NCBI GenBank assembly: GCA_025965695.1
Contig: JAOPWM010000080.1
Coordinates: 1-64,000 of the forward strand
DNA from: Blastococcus sp.
GTDB lineage: Bacteria; Actinomycetota; Actinomycetes; Mycobacteriales; Geodermatophilaceae
Reading direction: 5' to 3'
Length of the DNA: 64,000 bases
Positions 47,496-57,933 of the stretch are shown piece after piece. The stretch's first letter is position 1. The number at the start of each line of letters is the position of its first letter. A program made the position numbers and the translations under genes. The notes below the pieces were generated by a model that made no database searches, was not told the origin of the DNA, and saw only the letters and a list, made by a program, of their open reading frames with translations.

Positions 47496-48275
47496 TCAGA
47501 CGATCTTCTGGGCGGCGAGGAAGCCGACGAACTTCTCGGCGCCGTCGCCCTCGTCGGTGACCTTGACGCCCTCGCCCTTCGGCGGGCGGCCGGCGAAGTC
47601 GAGCACCTGGCTGGCGGCGTTCGCCAGGCCCACGGTGCCGGCGTCGACACCGAGATCGGCCAGCGACAAGGTCAGAACCGGCTTCTTCTTGGCCGCCATG
47701 ATTCCCTTGAACGACGGGTAGCGCGGCTCGTTGATGGTGTCCCAGGTGGACACGATCGCCGGCAGCGGCGCCTCGACGGCCCAGTAGCCCCCGTCGGTCT
47801 GCCGCTCGATCTTCGCCGTCGAGCCGTCGACGGTGAGCTTGCGCGCACCGGACAGCTGCGGGATGCCCAGCCGCTCGGCCAGCAGCGCCGGCATCACGCT
47901 CATCTGGCTGTCGGTGGCCTCGGCGCCACAGATCACGAGGTCGTACTCCAGCTGCCCCAGCGCGGCAGCCAGGACGGCGCTGGTCTGCAGCGCGTCCGAG
48001 CCGTGCAGGGCGTCGTCGACCACGTGGACGGCCTTGTCCGCGCCCATGGAGAGGGCCTTGCGGATGGCGTCGGTCGCCGAGGCGGGGCCGACGGACAGCA
48101 CGGTGACCTCGCCGCCCTGGGCCTCCTTCACCGTCAGCGCTTCCTCGATGGCGTACTCGTCCATCTCGTTGATCACGTTGTCGGCCGAGGCACGGGCGAC
48201 GGTGTTGTCGGACGGGTCGAGCTTGCGCTCACTACCCGAGTCCGGGACCTGCTTGACAAGAACGACGATGTTCAT
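47496..48275 (-). CDS. etfB: Electron transfer flavoprotein beta subunit
   Basis: MNIVVLVKQVPDSGSERKLDPSDNTVARASADNVINEMDEYAIEEAL; VICGAEATDSQMSVMPALLAE. Confidence 0.96.
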   Translation of the reverse strand: MNIVVLVKQVPDSGSERKLDPSDNTVARASADNVINEMDEYAIEEALTVKEAQGGEVTVLSVGPASATDAIRKALSMGADKAVHVVDDALHGSDALQTSAVLAAALGQLEYDLVICGAEATDSQMSVMPALLAERLGIPQLSGARKLTVDGSTAKIERQTDGGYWAVEAPLPAIVSTWDTINEPRYPSFKGIMAAKKKPVLTLSLADLGVDAGTVGLANAASQVLDFAGRPPKGEGVKVTDEGDGAEKFVGFLAAQKIV

Positions 48276-48386
48276 CGCCAGATCAACCTCCGACGGTTCA
48301 GGACGCGGGCAGGAACCCGCCTGGCTCCGATCATGGAGGTTACTGGGAGGTAACGCGGTAGCGGACCGAGGGGCTGGTGAGGCCCA

Positions 48387-49511
48387 TCACCCTGCGGCGG
48401 CGGGCCACTCCCCGGTCGCTGCGAACCGCTGCAGCGTGGCGGTGTGCGGTAGGAGGTCCAGCCCCTGACCGGCCACCCAGTCGTCGGAGTAATACGTGTG
48501 GGCGTACCGCTCGCCACCGTCGCAGAGCAACGTGACCACGCTGCCGGTGCGGCCCGCCGCCACCATCTCGGCGACGAGCTGGAAGGCACCCCAGAGGTTG
48601 GTACCGGTCGAGCCGCCGGCACGGCGTCCGGTGGTCCGTTCCAGCTCGCGCATGGCCGCCAGTGAGGCAGCGTCCGGCACGCAGATCATCCGGTCGACGA
48701 TGGTCGGCACGAACGAGGGCTCCACCCGTGGCCGGCCGATGCCCTCGATGCGGGAGGACCGGCCGGTCGCGGTCGCCGGGTCGCCGTCGCGCCAGCCGGG
48801 GAAGAACGACGAGCCCTCCGGGTCGACGACCGCCAGCCGCGTCGGCAGCCGCCGGTACCGCAGGTACCGGCCGATCGTCGCGCTGGTGCCGCCTGTGCCG
48901 GCGCCGACGACGACCCACTCAGGCAGCGGGTTCCGCTCCAGGGCCAGCTGACTGAAGATCGACTCGGCGATGTTGTTGTTGCCGCGCCAGTCCGTGGCGC
49001 GTTCGGCGTTGGTGAACTGGTCGAGATAGTGGCCGCCGGACTCCGCCGCGATCCGGCGGGCCTCGTCGTAGACGCTCCCGGCATCGGCCACCAGGTGGCA
49101 GCGGCCGCCGTGAAACTCGATCAGCGCGATCTTCTCGGGGCTCGTGGCGGCGGGCATGACAGCCACGAAGGGCAGTCCGAGCATCCGGGCGAAGTACGCC
49201 TCGCTGACCGCCGTCGACCCGCTCGAGGCCTCCACGACGGTGCTGCCCTCGGTGATCTGCCCCGAGCACAGGCCGTAGAGGAACAGCGACCGGGCCAGCC
49301 GGTGCTTGAGGCTGCCGGTCGGGTGGGTCGACTCGTCCTTCAGGTAGAGCTCGACCCCCCACTCCGGAGGAAGCGGGTAGACCAGCAGGTGGGTGTCCGC
49401 GCTGCGCCGGGCGTCGGCCTCCACCGCGGCGACGGCGAGGTCGACCCACGCCCGGCAGACCGGATCGGAACGGTCGACGTCGGTAGGGCCCGGGCCCGGT
49501 GCGGCAGTCAC
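48387..49511 (-). CDS. PLP-dependent cysteine synthase family protein (Cds1-like)
   Basis: [27 protein letters not shown]...[30 protein letters not shown]...[20 protein letters not shown] 49511. Confidence 0.9.
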   Translation of the reverse strand: MTAAPGPGPTDVDRSDPVCRAWVDLAVAAVEADARRSADTHLLVYPLPPEWGVELYLKDESTHPTGSLKHRLARSLFLYGLCSGQITEGSTVVEASSGSTAVSEAYFARMLGLPFVAVMPAATSPEKIALIEFHGGRCHLVADAGSVYDEARRIAAESGGHYLDQFTNAERATDWRGNNNIAESIFSQLALERNPLPEWVVVGAGTGGTSATIGRYLRYRRLPTRLAVVDPEGSSFFPGWRDGDPATATGRSSRIEGIGRPRVEPSFVPTIVDRMICVPDAASLAAMRELERTTGRRAGGSTGTNLWGAFQLVAEMVAAGRTGSVVTLLCDGGERYAHTYYSDDWVAGQGLDLLPHTATLQRFAATGEWPAAAG

Positions 49512-49536
49512 CCCCGCATGATCACGTACCGGGGCG

Positions 49537-49716
49537 TCACTTCGAGGGGCAGACACACCCGCGGTTGGTTGCCGCCGAGGCCTCGGTCGCGCGGCAGAAG
49601 CGCAGCGAGATGGCGTCGTGGGCGGCGAGCGGGTGCGGGCAGACCGCACACGCACCGGCCACGACGGGCGCGTCGGTGTCGACGTCGGGGGCGGGAAGGG
49701 TCGGGGCTGATGTCAT
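49537..49716 (-). CDS. Small Cys-rich protein ending RGCVCPSK, unknown function
   Basis: [59 protein letters not shown]; five Cys with CxxC and CVC. Confidence 0.75.
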   Translation of the reverse strand: MTSAPTLPAPDVDTDAPVVAGACAVCPHPLAAHDAISLRFCRATEASAATNRGCVCPSK

Positions 49717-49745
49717 GACAGAACCTGACTGAGCCGGACCTGCCG

Positions 49746-49810
49746 GCACGCAGAAGGCGTGCTCCCGATCCGGCGCCGGCACGGAGAGCCGGCGCACGAG
49801 GTGGATCGGG
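49746..49810 (-). ncRNA. Structured intergenic element: stem CCCGATCC/GGATCGGG enclosing GCGCCGGC/GCCGGCGC hairpin, then GCACGC/GCGTGC hairpin
   Basis: Three nested/adjacent perfect inverted repeats between the ABC operon stop and the small Cys-rich gene. Confidence 0.45.
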
Positions 49811-49822
49811 ACGACCCCGACG

Positions 49823-50950
49823 CTACGCCCTGGCGCCCGCCTCGTCCCCGATCGTCGGCGGGGGCTCGGGCGGTGCCACGAGCACCGGCCGCTCGGCGGG
49901 GCGCACGGCCACCGCGGTACCCGGGGTGAGCTCCCCGCTGACGGCGCTGGGCAGGTCGACCCGGACCTCGACCCCGTCGGGCAGGGCGACGAGCACCCGC
50001 GTCGAAGCGCCGGAGAACGTGCGGGTGACCACCCGTCCGCCGCCGCCGGGGTCGGCGGTCACCAGCAGGGCTTCGGGGCGGACGAGGGCGACCACCGCCC
50101 CTTCCCGCGGCGCCGCACCGGCCACCGGACGCCGGGTGCCGAGCAACTGCACCTCGCCGCCGGCCAGGGTCGCGGGCAGCCGGTTCATCGTCCCCACGAA
50201 CTCCGCGACGAACGCGGTCGCCGGGCGCTCGTACAACTCGTCCGGGCTCGCCACCTGCTCCAGCCGGCCGGCCCGCAGCACGCCCACCCGGTCAGCCACC
50301 GAGAGCGCCTCGGCCTGGTCGTGGGTGACGAAGACGGTCGTGATGCCGAGCTCGAGCTGGATCCGGCGGATCTCCTCCCGCAGCTGCACCCGCACCTGGG
50401 CGTCCAGCGCGGACAGCGGCTCGTCGAGCAGGAGCACCTGCGGCGCCACCGCCAGGGCGCGGGCCAGGGCCACTCTCTGCTGCTGGCCGCCGGAGAGCTG
50501 GTGCGGGTAGCGGTCCCCCCGGTCGGCCAGGCCCACCAGGTCCAGCAGCTCCCCCGCCCGGCCGGTCCGCTCGGCCTTCGCGCGGCGGCGCACCCGCAGC
50601 CCGAAGGCCACGTTCTCGGCGACGGTGAGGTTCGGGAACAGGCTGTACGCCTGGAACACCATCCCCATGTCGCGCTTGTTGGCCGGCACGTCGGTGATGT
50701 CCCGGCCGTCGAGGAGCACCCGTCCGCCGTCCGGACGGTCGAACCCGGCGATCGCCCGCAGCGCCGTCGTCTTCCCGCAGCCCGACGGCCCCAGCAGCGC
50801 GAGGAACTCACCGCCGGAGATGTCGAGATCCAACCCGTCGAGCGCCAGCACCGATCCGTACCGGCGGGTCAGCCCGTCCAGCCGGATGGGGACACCGGGC
50901 CGTTCCCGCAGGTCGGCGGTCCCCGCGAACCGGGCGGACACGGCGGTCAT
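49823..50950 (-). CDS. ABC transporter ATP-binding protein (PotA/FbpC-like, with TOBE domain)
   Basis: LLGPSGCGKTTALRAIAGFDRPDGG, LSGGQQQRVALARALAVAPQVLLLDEPLSALD, C-terminal TOBE. Confidence 0.95.
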   Translation of the reverse strand: MTAVSARFAGTADLRERPGVPIRLDGLTRRYGSVLALDGLDLDISGGEFLALLGPSGCGKTTALRAIAGFDRPDGGRVLLDGRDITDVPANKRDMGMVFQAYSLFPNLTVAENVAFGLRVRRRAKAERTGRAGELLDLVGLADRGDRYPHQLSGGQQQRVALARALAVAPQVLLLDEPLSALDAQVRVQLREEIRRIQLELGITTVFVTHDQAEALSVADRVGVLRAGRLEQVASPDELYERPATAFVAEFVGTMNRLPATLAGGEVQLLGTRRPVAGAAPREGAVVALVRPEALLVTADPGGGGRVVTRTFSGASTRVLVALPDGVEVRVDLPSAVSGELTPGTAVAVRPAERPVLVAPPEPPPTIGDEAGARA

Positions 50951-51831
50951 GAGTTCTCCTTCGTGCCACGCCGGCGGTCCAGCGCGGAGATCAGCAGCAG
51001 CAGTACCCACGTCACCAGGAGCGAGAGCACCGAGACCGCCACCGACAACTGCGGCTGCGACCCCGAGATCCGGACGATCCACGTCGGGAAGGTCTCGAAG
51101 CCGAGGATGGCGGCGATCGTGTACTCCCCGAGCACGAGGGCGAGGGTGAGGAACGAGGCGTTGAGCACCGAGGTCCGCAGCACCGGCAGGACGACGGAGA
51201 CGAGCACCCGCGGCCAGGAGGCGCCGAGGTTGCGGCCGGCCTCGGTGAGCGTGCGGAGGTCCGCGCCGCGTACGCCGGCGTCCAGCGCGCGGTAGACGAA
51301 CGGCAGCGCGAGGACGACGTAGACGAGGACCAGGATCCAGGGCAGCGCCGGCTTCTGGAGGGCGAAGAACGCCTCGGCCAGCGGGGTGTTGAGGAAATAG
51401 TCCGGCGCCCAGGCCAGCACGCTCCGGACGCCCACGACCAGCGCGATCGGCGGCAGGACCAGCGGCATCAGGGTGAGCAGCTCCACCGTCGTCCGCAGCC
51501 GGGGCAGCCGCAGCTCGACGAGCACCACCGTGGGCACCATGAGCAGCAGCACGATGACCACGGTGAGGCCGGCCAGGGCCAGCGACCGGGTGAACGCCTC
51601 GGCGAACCCGTCGGCCCCCGGGATCTCGGCGTAGTGCTCGAGCGTGACCCCGCCGCGACCGCGGTCGCGCACGGTGAACAGCACCGAGGCGGCGATCGGG
51701 ATCAGGAAGTACAGGCCCAGGACGATCAGGACGGCGAACCGCCAGGCCCCCGACCGCCCGCGTCCGGTACGGACAGGCGTCTCCGGCGCCACGCTGCCCG
51801 CACCCGTCACGCCGGTCGCCAGGGCTGTCAT
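50947..51831 (-). CDS. ABC transporter permease
   Basis: Multi-TM with EAGRNLGASWPRVLVSVVLPVLRTSVLNASFLTLALVLGEY EAA loop. Confidence 0.93.
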   Translation of the reverse strand: MTALATGVTGAGSVAPETPVRTGRGRSGAWRFAVLIVLGLYFLIPIAASVLFTVRDRGRGGVTLEHYAEIPGADGFAEAFTRSLALAGLTVVIVLLLMVPTVVLVELRLPRLRTTVELLTLMPLVLPPIALVVGVRSVLAWAPDYFLNTPLAEAFFALQKPALPWILVLVYVVLALPFVYRALDAGVRGADLRTLTEAGRNLGASWPRVLVSVVLPVLRTSVLNASFLTLALVLGEYTIAAILGFETFPTWIVRISGSQPQLSVAVSVLSLLVTWVLLLLISALDRRRGTKENS

Positions 51832-52739
51832 GTCAGCCACCGCTGGGTCCGCCGCTGGATCCAGGCGTAGAAGGCCATGACCACACCGATCAGCACGACC
51901 ATGCCCAGCGCGAGCGCCTTGCCCAGGTTCTCGGAGCCGACGATGACGTTGCTCGACAGCGCGTCGGCGATCTGCAGGGTGACCAGCGGGATGCTGCTGC
52001 CGACCAGGGCGCGGGCGGTCGCGTACGCGGCGAAGGCGGAGGCGAACAGCAGCATCGTCGCGCCGATCACCGGCGGCGCCAGCACCGGGCCGCCGACGTA
52101 GCGCCAGTACTGCCAGCCACTGGCGCCGAGGTTGTCGGTCGCCTCCCGCCACTGCGGGCGCAGTGCCTCCAGCGCGGGCGTGATGGTCAGGACCATCAGC
52201 GGGATGAGGAAGTACAGATAGACCAGGGCCAGTCCGAACATCGAGTACAGCGTGAACCCGCCGAGGCCCAGCCCGAAGGTGTCCTGCAGGAGCGCGGTGA
52301 TCACGCCGGCGTTGCCGATGGTCGCGAGGAACGCGAAGGCGAGCGGGATCCCGCCGAAGTTCGCGAGCACCCCCGACGCGGTGAGCACCAGGCGCCGCAG
52401 CAGACGTCCGCGGCGGGCCCGCAGCACCGCCACGGCCAGCGCCAGGCCGAGGACGGCGCCGAGCACCGCGGTCATCAGCGACAGCTGCAGGCTGCCGAGG
52501 TAGGCCCGCCGGTAGGCGCCGCCGGTGATCGCCACGATCGAGTCGGTCGACCAGGTCTCCTCGAAGGTCACCGGATCGGTGGCCCGGAAAGCCTCCACGG
52601 CGAGCACCCCGACGGGGAGCAGCAGGAAGACGGCGACGTAGAGGAAGAACGGCAGCGCCCCGAGGACGGTCAGCGCGCGGCCGCGCCGGCCCCTCTTCCG
52701 AGGAGCCGGCGCGATCGTCGTCCCTGCATCGGTACTCAG
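51828..52739 (-). CDS. ABC transporter permease (apparent CTG start)
   Basis: Multi-TM with EATDNLGASGWQYWRYVGGPVLAPPVIGATMLLFASAFAAYATA; no in-frame ATG/GTG/TTG near the N-terminus, CTG overlaps the upstream TGA. Confidence 0.88.
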   Translation of the reverse strand: MSTDAGTTIAPAPRKRGRRGRALTVLGALPFFLYVAVFLLLPVGVLAVEAFRATDPVTFEETWSTDSIVAITGGAYRRAYLGSLQLSLMTAVLGAVLGLALAVAVLRARRGRLLRRLVLTASGVLANFGGIPLAFAFLATIGNAGVITALLQDTFGLGLGGFTLYSMFGLALVYLYFLIPLMVLTITPALEALRPQWREATDNLGASGWQYWRYVGGPVLAPPVIGATMLLFASAFAAYATARALVGSSIPLVTLQIADALSSNVIVGSENLGKALALGMVVLIGVVMAFYAWIQRRTQRWLT

Positions 52740-53881
52740 CCGGAGATCTCCGCGTTCCAGCGGTCCGCGACGACCTTCTTCGCCGCGGTCTGCTGCTTGT
52801 CGTCGGGGAATTCGACCGCGGCGTCGACCTTGGGCAGCGCCGCGACCGCGGCGGCGTCCGCGGTGGCCGCTGCCTGCATCGCGTCGAGCCGGACGGGGCG
52901 GGACAGGCCCTTGAGCCAGATGTTCTGGCCCTCGTCGCTGTAGAGGAACTCCTGCCACAGCCGGGCCGCGGCCGGGTGCGGGGCGAACTTGCTGATCGCC
53001 TGGCTGTAGTAGCTGCCGAACACGCCGTCCGTCGGCACGTTCACCTGCCACTTGACGCCACTGTCGGCGAGCGTCTTGGTGAAGCCTGCGTTGACGTAGT
53101 CCCAGTCGAGGGAGAGCGGCGTCTCGCCGCTCTGGACCGTGGCCGGTGTGCTCTCGACCGGATTGAAGTTGCCGGCCTGCTTGAGCTTCACGAAGAAGTC
53201 GATTCCCGGGCCGATGTCGTCGAGGCTGCCCCCGTTGGACAGGGCGGCCGCCCAGACGCCGCTGAACGCGGCCTGTGCCTGTGTCGGGTTGCCGTTGAGC
53301 GCGACCTGTCCCTTGTACTGCGGGTCGAGCAGCGCGGCCATGGTGGTCGGGCACGTGGCGACGACCGAGGCGTTGCAGCCGATCGAGATGAAGCCGCCGT
53401 AGTCGTTGTACCAGCGCCCGTCGGCGTCCTTCTGGTTGTCGGGGATGTCCTTCCAGGTCGCCACCTGGTAGGGGGCGAGCAGGTCCTGCGCGGCGGCCTG
53501 CTTCGCGAAACTGGTGCCGACGTCGAGAACGTCGGGCGCCCGGTCCTGGCCCTTCTGGCTGGTCACCGCGTCGAGCTCGTCCTGGCTGGACCCGTCCGGG
53601 TTGGCACTGCTGATCTTGATGCCGTACTTGTCGCTGAAGGTCGAGAGCATCTCTTCGTAGTTGGCCCAGCTCGGTGGCAGGGCGATGACGTTGAGCGTCC
53701 CCTCCGCCTGCGCGGCCTTGACCAGCGCGTCCATGCCACCGAGGTCGCCGGCCGTCGTCGCCGTGGCGGCGTCCGACCCGCTCCCGCCGCTGCCGGAGCC
53801 GCTGTCGCCCGACCCGCATGCGGTGAGCGTGAGTCCGGCCGTCACGACCGCGATCGCGGCGCGCAGGGTGCTTCGTCGCAC
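52736..53881 (-). CDS. ABC transporter substrate-binding lipoprotein
   Basis: Lipobox LTLTACGSG; EGTLNVIALPPSWANYEEMLSTFSDKYGIKISSANPDGSSQDELDAV. Confidence 0.92.
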   Translation of the reverse strand: MRRSTLRAAIAVVTAGLTLTACGSGDSGSGSGGSGSDAATATTAGDLGGMDALVKAAQAEGTLNVIALPPSWANYEEMLSTFSDKYGIKISSANPDGSSQDELDAVTSQKGQDRAPDVLDVGTSFAKQAAAQDLLAPYQVATWKDIPDNQKDADGRWYNDYGGFISIGCNASVVATCPTTMAALLDPQYKGQVALNGNPTQAQAAFSGVWAAALSNGGSLDDIGPGIDFFVKLKQAGNFNPVESTPATVQSGETPLSLDWDYVNAGFTKTLADSGVKWQVNVPTDGVFGSYYSQAISKFAPHPAAARLWQEFLYSDEGQNIWLKGLSRPVRLDAMQAAATADAAAVAALPKVDAAVEFPDDKQQTAAKKVVADRWNAEISG

Positions 53882-54055
53882 GTGTCCTCCTGTAGTGGTG
53901 CCGCGCCGCTCCCGGGCCCCGTTGACCCCGAGCCGTGCGGCGACGCGATTGTGTCGGACAGGGGTCGTTCAGGGGCGGTTACGGCACACGAACGTGTGGT
54001 GAACGCTGGGCGCGGAGCTCAGCGACCGGAGGCCGCGTCGTCAGCGACCTCGAGA

Positions 54056-54841
54056 TCAGCGGCCCGTGAAGACGGCCTTGCCGGGACCGTTCTCGATGAA
54101 CGAGCTCATGCCGACCTTCTGATCCTCGGTGCCGAACAGCTCCGCGAACAGCCGGCTCTCCAGCGCCAGCCCCTCCTCGAGCGGCAGCTCCAGCCCCTCG
54201 TCGATCGCCTGCTTGGCGGCGGCCAACGCCCGGGGCGGCCCCGCCGCGAACTTCCGCGCCATGGCCACCGCGGTCGAGTACACCTCCGCGTCGGGGACGA
54301 CGGCATCGGCCATGCCGATCTCCAGCGCCTCCTCTGCACCGACGTGGCGTCCCGTGAAGATCAGGTCCTTGGCCTTCGCCGGCCCGACGAGCCGGGCCAG
54401 ACGCTGGGTGCCGCCCGCCCCGGGGATGACGCCGAGCTGGATCTCGGGCTGGCCGATCTTCGCCGAGGCGCCGAGCACGCGGAAGTCCGCACACAGGGCC
54501 AGCTCGTATCCCCCGCCGAGGGCGTAACCGGTGATCGCTGCGATGACCGGCTTGGGGATCCGGGCCACCGCGGTGAAGGAGTGGGTGAGCTCCCGGCCCC
54601 AGGCGACCATGCTCGTAGCGTCGAGCTGGGACATCGCCTTGATGTCGGCACCGGCGGCGAAGACCCGCTCACCGCCGTAGAGCACGACGGCGCGGACCTC
54701 CTCACGCTTGGATGCCTCCATCGCCGCGGCGCGGACCTCCCAGTGGAGCTGCTCGTTGATCGCGTTCATCTTCGGCCGGTCGAGGCGGATCGTGCCGACC
54801 CCGTTCTCGACCTGCAGGGTCACGAACTCGGGCTCTGCCAT
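54056..54841 (-). CDS. Enoyl-CoA hydratase
   Basis: [23 protein letters not shown]...[12 protein letters not shown]...[52 protein letters not shown]. Confidence 0.95.
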   Translation of the reverse strand: MAEPEFVTLQVENGVGTIRLDRPKMNAINEQLHWEVRAAAMEASKREEVRAVVLYGGERVFAAGADIKAMSQLDATSMVAWGRELTHSFTAVARIPKPVIAAITGYALGGGYELALCADFRVLGASAKIGQPEIQLGVIPGAGGTQRLARLVGPAKAKDLIFTGRHVGAEEALEIGMADAVVPDAEVYSTAVAMARKFAAGPPRALAAAKQAIDEGLELPLEEGLALESRLFAELFGTEDQKVGMSSFIENGPGKAVFTGR

Positions 54842-54908
54842 GCGGGGCCTCCAGGTGCGGACTTCGTCGTCCTCAGGTGAGTCGTCCCCCAGCACCCTAG
54901 CCATGGGG

Positions 54909-55712
54909 TCAGGCAGCTCGCCGGGCCGTGAACCGGCCGGCGGTCCTGGACAGCGAGAGCGACAGACCGAACGTCTCCGACAGCGCGGCCTCGGTCAGGA
55001 CGTCGTCCGCAGGTCCGGCCGTCACCACCTGCCCGTCGCGCAGCAGCAGCGCGTGGGTATAGGCCGGCGGGATCTCCTCGACGTGGTGCGTGACCAGCAC
55101 CTGGGCGGGCGCGTAGTGGTAGCGGGCGAGATCCGAGAGCCGGGCGACGAGGTCCTCCCGGCCGCCGAGGTCCAGGCCCGCCCCGGGCTCGTCGAGCAGC
55201 AGCAGTTCGGGATCCGGCATGAGGGCGCGGGCGATCTGGGCGCGCTTGCGCTCACCCTCGCTCAGAGTGCCGAACGGCCGGTGGGCGAACTGCGCGACGC
55301 CCCACTGCTGCATGAGCATCCCCGCCCGGGTGAGGTCGTGGACGTCGTAGCGCTCCCGCCACCGCCCCACGACGGCGTACCCGGCGGACACCACGATGTC
55401 ACCGGTCTTCTCCGAGGGCGCGATCCGTTGCGCGAGGGCGGCGCTGGTCAGCCCGATCCGCGGCCGCAGCTCGAACACGTCGACCGCCCCGAGGGTCTCC
55501 CCCAGCAGCCGCACCTCACCGCGGGTGGGGTGCAGCTGGGCCGCCGCCAGCTGCAGCAGCGTCGTCTTGCCCGCCCCGTTGGGGCCGAGGACCACCCAGC
55601 GGTGGTCGGCCTCCACGTTCCAGTCGACGCCGCGCAGGAGGTAGGTCTCTCCCCGTACGACGTCGACCCCGGTCATCCCGACGACCGCCCCGGGGGCAGC
55701 TGAGCTCGACAC
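54909..55712 (-). CDS. ABC transporter ATP-binding protein
   Basis: WVVLGPNGAGKTTLLQLAAAQLHPTRG, TLSEGERKRAQIARALMPDPELLLLDEPGAGLDLGGRE; GTG start. Confidence 0.92.
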   Translation of the reverse strand: MSSSAAPGAVVGMTGVDVVRGETYLLRGVDWNVEADHRWVVLGPNGAGKTTLLQLAAAQLHPTRGEVRLLGETLGAVDVFELRPRIGLTSAALAQRIAPSEKTGDIVVSAGYAVVGRWRERYDVHDLTRAGMLMQQWGVAQFAHRPFGTLSEGERKRAQIARALMPDPELLLLDEPGAGLDLGGREDLVARLSDLARYHYAPAQVLVTHHVEEIPPAYTHALLLRDGQVVTAGPADDVLTEAALSETFGLSLSLSRTAGRFTARRAA

Positions 55713-55782
55713 ACCCCCATCCAACCAACCTCCTGGGTCGCCCCGGCGCACCCACGCGGCCGGGAGTTGGCAGGATCCCGGT

Positions 55783-57933
55783 ATGGGCGACAAAGCAGGG
55801 GCCGAACGTCTCGCCGGCGAGGTCCTGCCCGGGACGCCTTCTCCACTGGGCGCGCTGTGGGACGGGACGGGCACCAACTTCGCCCTGTGGTCGGCCGGGA
55901 CGCACGCGGTGGACCTGTGCCTGTTCGACGCCGACGGGACCGAGCACCGGCACCGGCTGGAAGAGACGACGCACCAGGTCTGGCACGGCCGGCTCCCGGG
56001 CGTCGGCCCCGGCCAGCACTACGGGTACCGGGTCCACGGCCCCTACGACCCGCTCGCCGGCCTCCGGCACAACCCGGCCAAGCTGCTCCTGGACCCCTAC
56101 GCGCGGGCCGTGGACGGCGGGCTGACGCTGGATCCGTCGCTGTTCGGCTACTCCGACAGCGCGGTGGACACCCCGTTCCCCGACCAGCGCGACTCCGCGC
56201 CCTACGTGCCGCGCGGCGTCGTCGTCCACGACCTCTTCCCGTGGGACGGCGACCGGCCGCCGCGCACCTCGTGGTCGAAAACCGTCATCTACGAGGTGCA
56301 CGTCAAGGGTGCGACGGCCCGGCATCCGGACGTGCCGCCGCACCTGCGCGGCACGTACGCGGGGCTGGCGCACCCCGCGTTCGTCGAGCACCTGCAGTCG
56401 CTCGGGGTGACCGCCGTCGAACTGCTCCCGGTACACCACTTCGTCAGCGAACCGCACCTGATGCGCCGCGGGCTGACCAACTACTGGGGCTACAACACCC
56501 TGGGCTACTTCGCGCCGCACGCCGCCTACAGCTCCTCGGGCAGCGGTGGCGGTCAGGTGACGGAGTTCAAGACGATGGTCAAGCAGCTGCACGCCGCCGG
56601 CATCGAGGTGATCCTCGACGTCGTCTACAACCACACTGCCGAGGGCGACCACACCGGACCGACGCTGTCGTTCAAGGGCATCGACAATGCCGGCTACTAC
56701 CGGCTCGACGGTGACAACCGCGCCCGGTACACCGACTACACGGGCTGCGGGAACACCCTCGACGTCCGCCGTCCCGCGGTGCTGGCCCTGCTCATGGACT
56801 CGCTGCGCTACTGGGTCACCGAGATGCACGTGGACGGGTTCCGCTTCGACCTCGCCTCGGCGCTGGCCCGCTCGATGCACGACGTCGACCGGCTCTCCGC
56901 CTTCTTCGACGTCGTCCACCAGGACCCGGTGGTGAGCAACGTCAAGCTGATCGCCGAACCCTGGGACGTCGGCCCGGGCGGCTACCAGGTGGGCAACTTC
57001 CCGCCGCCGTGGACGGAGTGGAACGGCAAGTACCGCGACACCGTGCGCGACGTCTGGTCCGGGGCGCACGTCGGTGTCCGCGAACTCGCCTACCGGCTCA
57101 CCGGCTCCTCCGACCTGTACCGCTCCGACGGGCGCCGACCGTTCGCCAGCATCAACTTCGTCACCGCTCACGACGGGTTCACCCTCACCGACCTGGTCAC
57201 CTACGAGCACAAGCGCAACGAGACCAACGGTGAGGACAACCGGGACGGCGAGAGCCACAACCGGAACTGGAACTGCGGCGTCGAAGGGCCGACCGACGAC
57301 CCGGAGATCCAGTCGCTGCGCGCGCGCCAGGTGCGCAACCACCTGGCCACCCTGCTGCTGTCGACCGGCGTGCCGATGCTGAACGCCGGCGACGAACTCG
57401 GCCGGACCCAGCAGGGCAACAACAACGCGTACTGCCAGGACAACGAGATCTCCTGGATCGACTGGAAGGACGTCGACGAGGACCTGTTCGCGTTCGTCTC
57501 CCGGCTGGTCCGGCTGCGGCACTCCTCCCCCGTGCTCCGCCAGGAGGCGTTCTTCGAGGGCCACGAGATCCCCGGGGCCGGCGGCACGCGCGACCTGGCC
57601 TGGTTCGCCCCCGACGGGGGCCAGCTGACCACCGCCGACTGGTTCGACTCCGGCCTGCAGACCCTCGGCATGTACCTCGACGGCCGCGGTATCCGGCACC
57701 GCGACGAGCACGGCCGACCGGTGGTCGACGACTGCTACCTGGTGGAACTGCACGCCGGCCCGGACCCGGTCGCGGTGCAGCTCCCGGGCCCACCGTGGGC
57801 CGACGGCTACGAGCTCGTGCTGTCGACGGAGTACCCCACGGGCGCACCGCCGGAGAAGTCCGTGGTGGCCCCAGGCGCGGTCGTGCTGCCCGGACGCTCC
57901 GTCTGGCTGCTCCGGGTACTCAGGAGGCCATGA
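55783..57933 (+). CDS. glgX: Glycogen debranching enzyme
   Basis: GALWDGTGTNFALWSAGTHAVDLCLFDADG..., VIYEVHVKGATARHPDVPPHLRGTYAGLAHPAFVEHLQSLGVTAVELLPVHHFV. Confidence 0.96.
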   Translation: MGDKAGAERLAGEVLPGTPSPLGALWDGTGTNFALWSAGTHAVDLCLFDADGTEHRHRLEETTHQVWHGRLPGVGPGQHYGYRVHGPYDPLAGLRHNPAKLLLDPYARAVDGGLTLDPSLFGYSDSAVDTPFPDQRDSAPYVPRGVVVHDLFPWDGDRPPRTSWSKTVIYEVHVKGATARHPDVPPHLRGTYAGLAHPAFVEHLQSLGVTAVELLPVHHFVSEPHLMRRGLTNYWGYNTLGYFAPHAAYSSSGSGGGQVTEFKTMVKQLHAAGIEVILDVVYNHTAEGDHTGPTLSFKGIDNAGYYRLDGDNRARYTDYTGCGNTLDVRRPAVLALLMDSLRYWVTEMHVDGFRFDLASALARSMHDVDRLSAFFDVVHQDPVVSNVKLIAEPWDVGPGGYQVGNFPPPWTEWNGKYRDTVRDVWSGAHVGVRELAYRLTGSSDLYRSDGRRPFASINFVTAHDGFTLTDLVTYEHKRNETNGEDNRDGESHNRNWNCGVEGPTDDPEIQSLRARQVRNHLATLLLSTGVPMLNAGDELGRTQQGNNNAYCQDNEISWIDWKDVDEDLFAFVSRLVRLRHSSPVLRQEAFFEGHEIPGAGGTRDLAWFAPDGGQLTTADWFDSGLQTLGMYLDGRGIRHRDEHGRPVVDDCYLVELHAGPDPVAVQLPGPPWADGYELVLSTEYPTGAPPEKSVVAPGAVVLPGRSVWLLRVLRRP

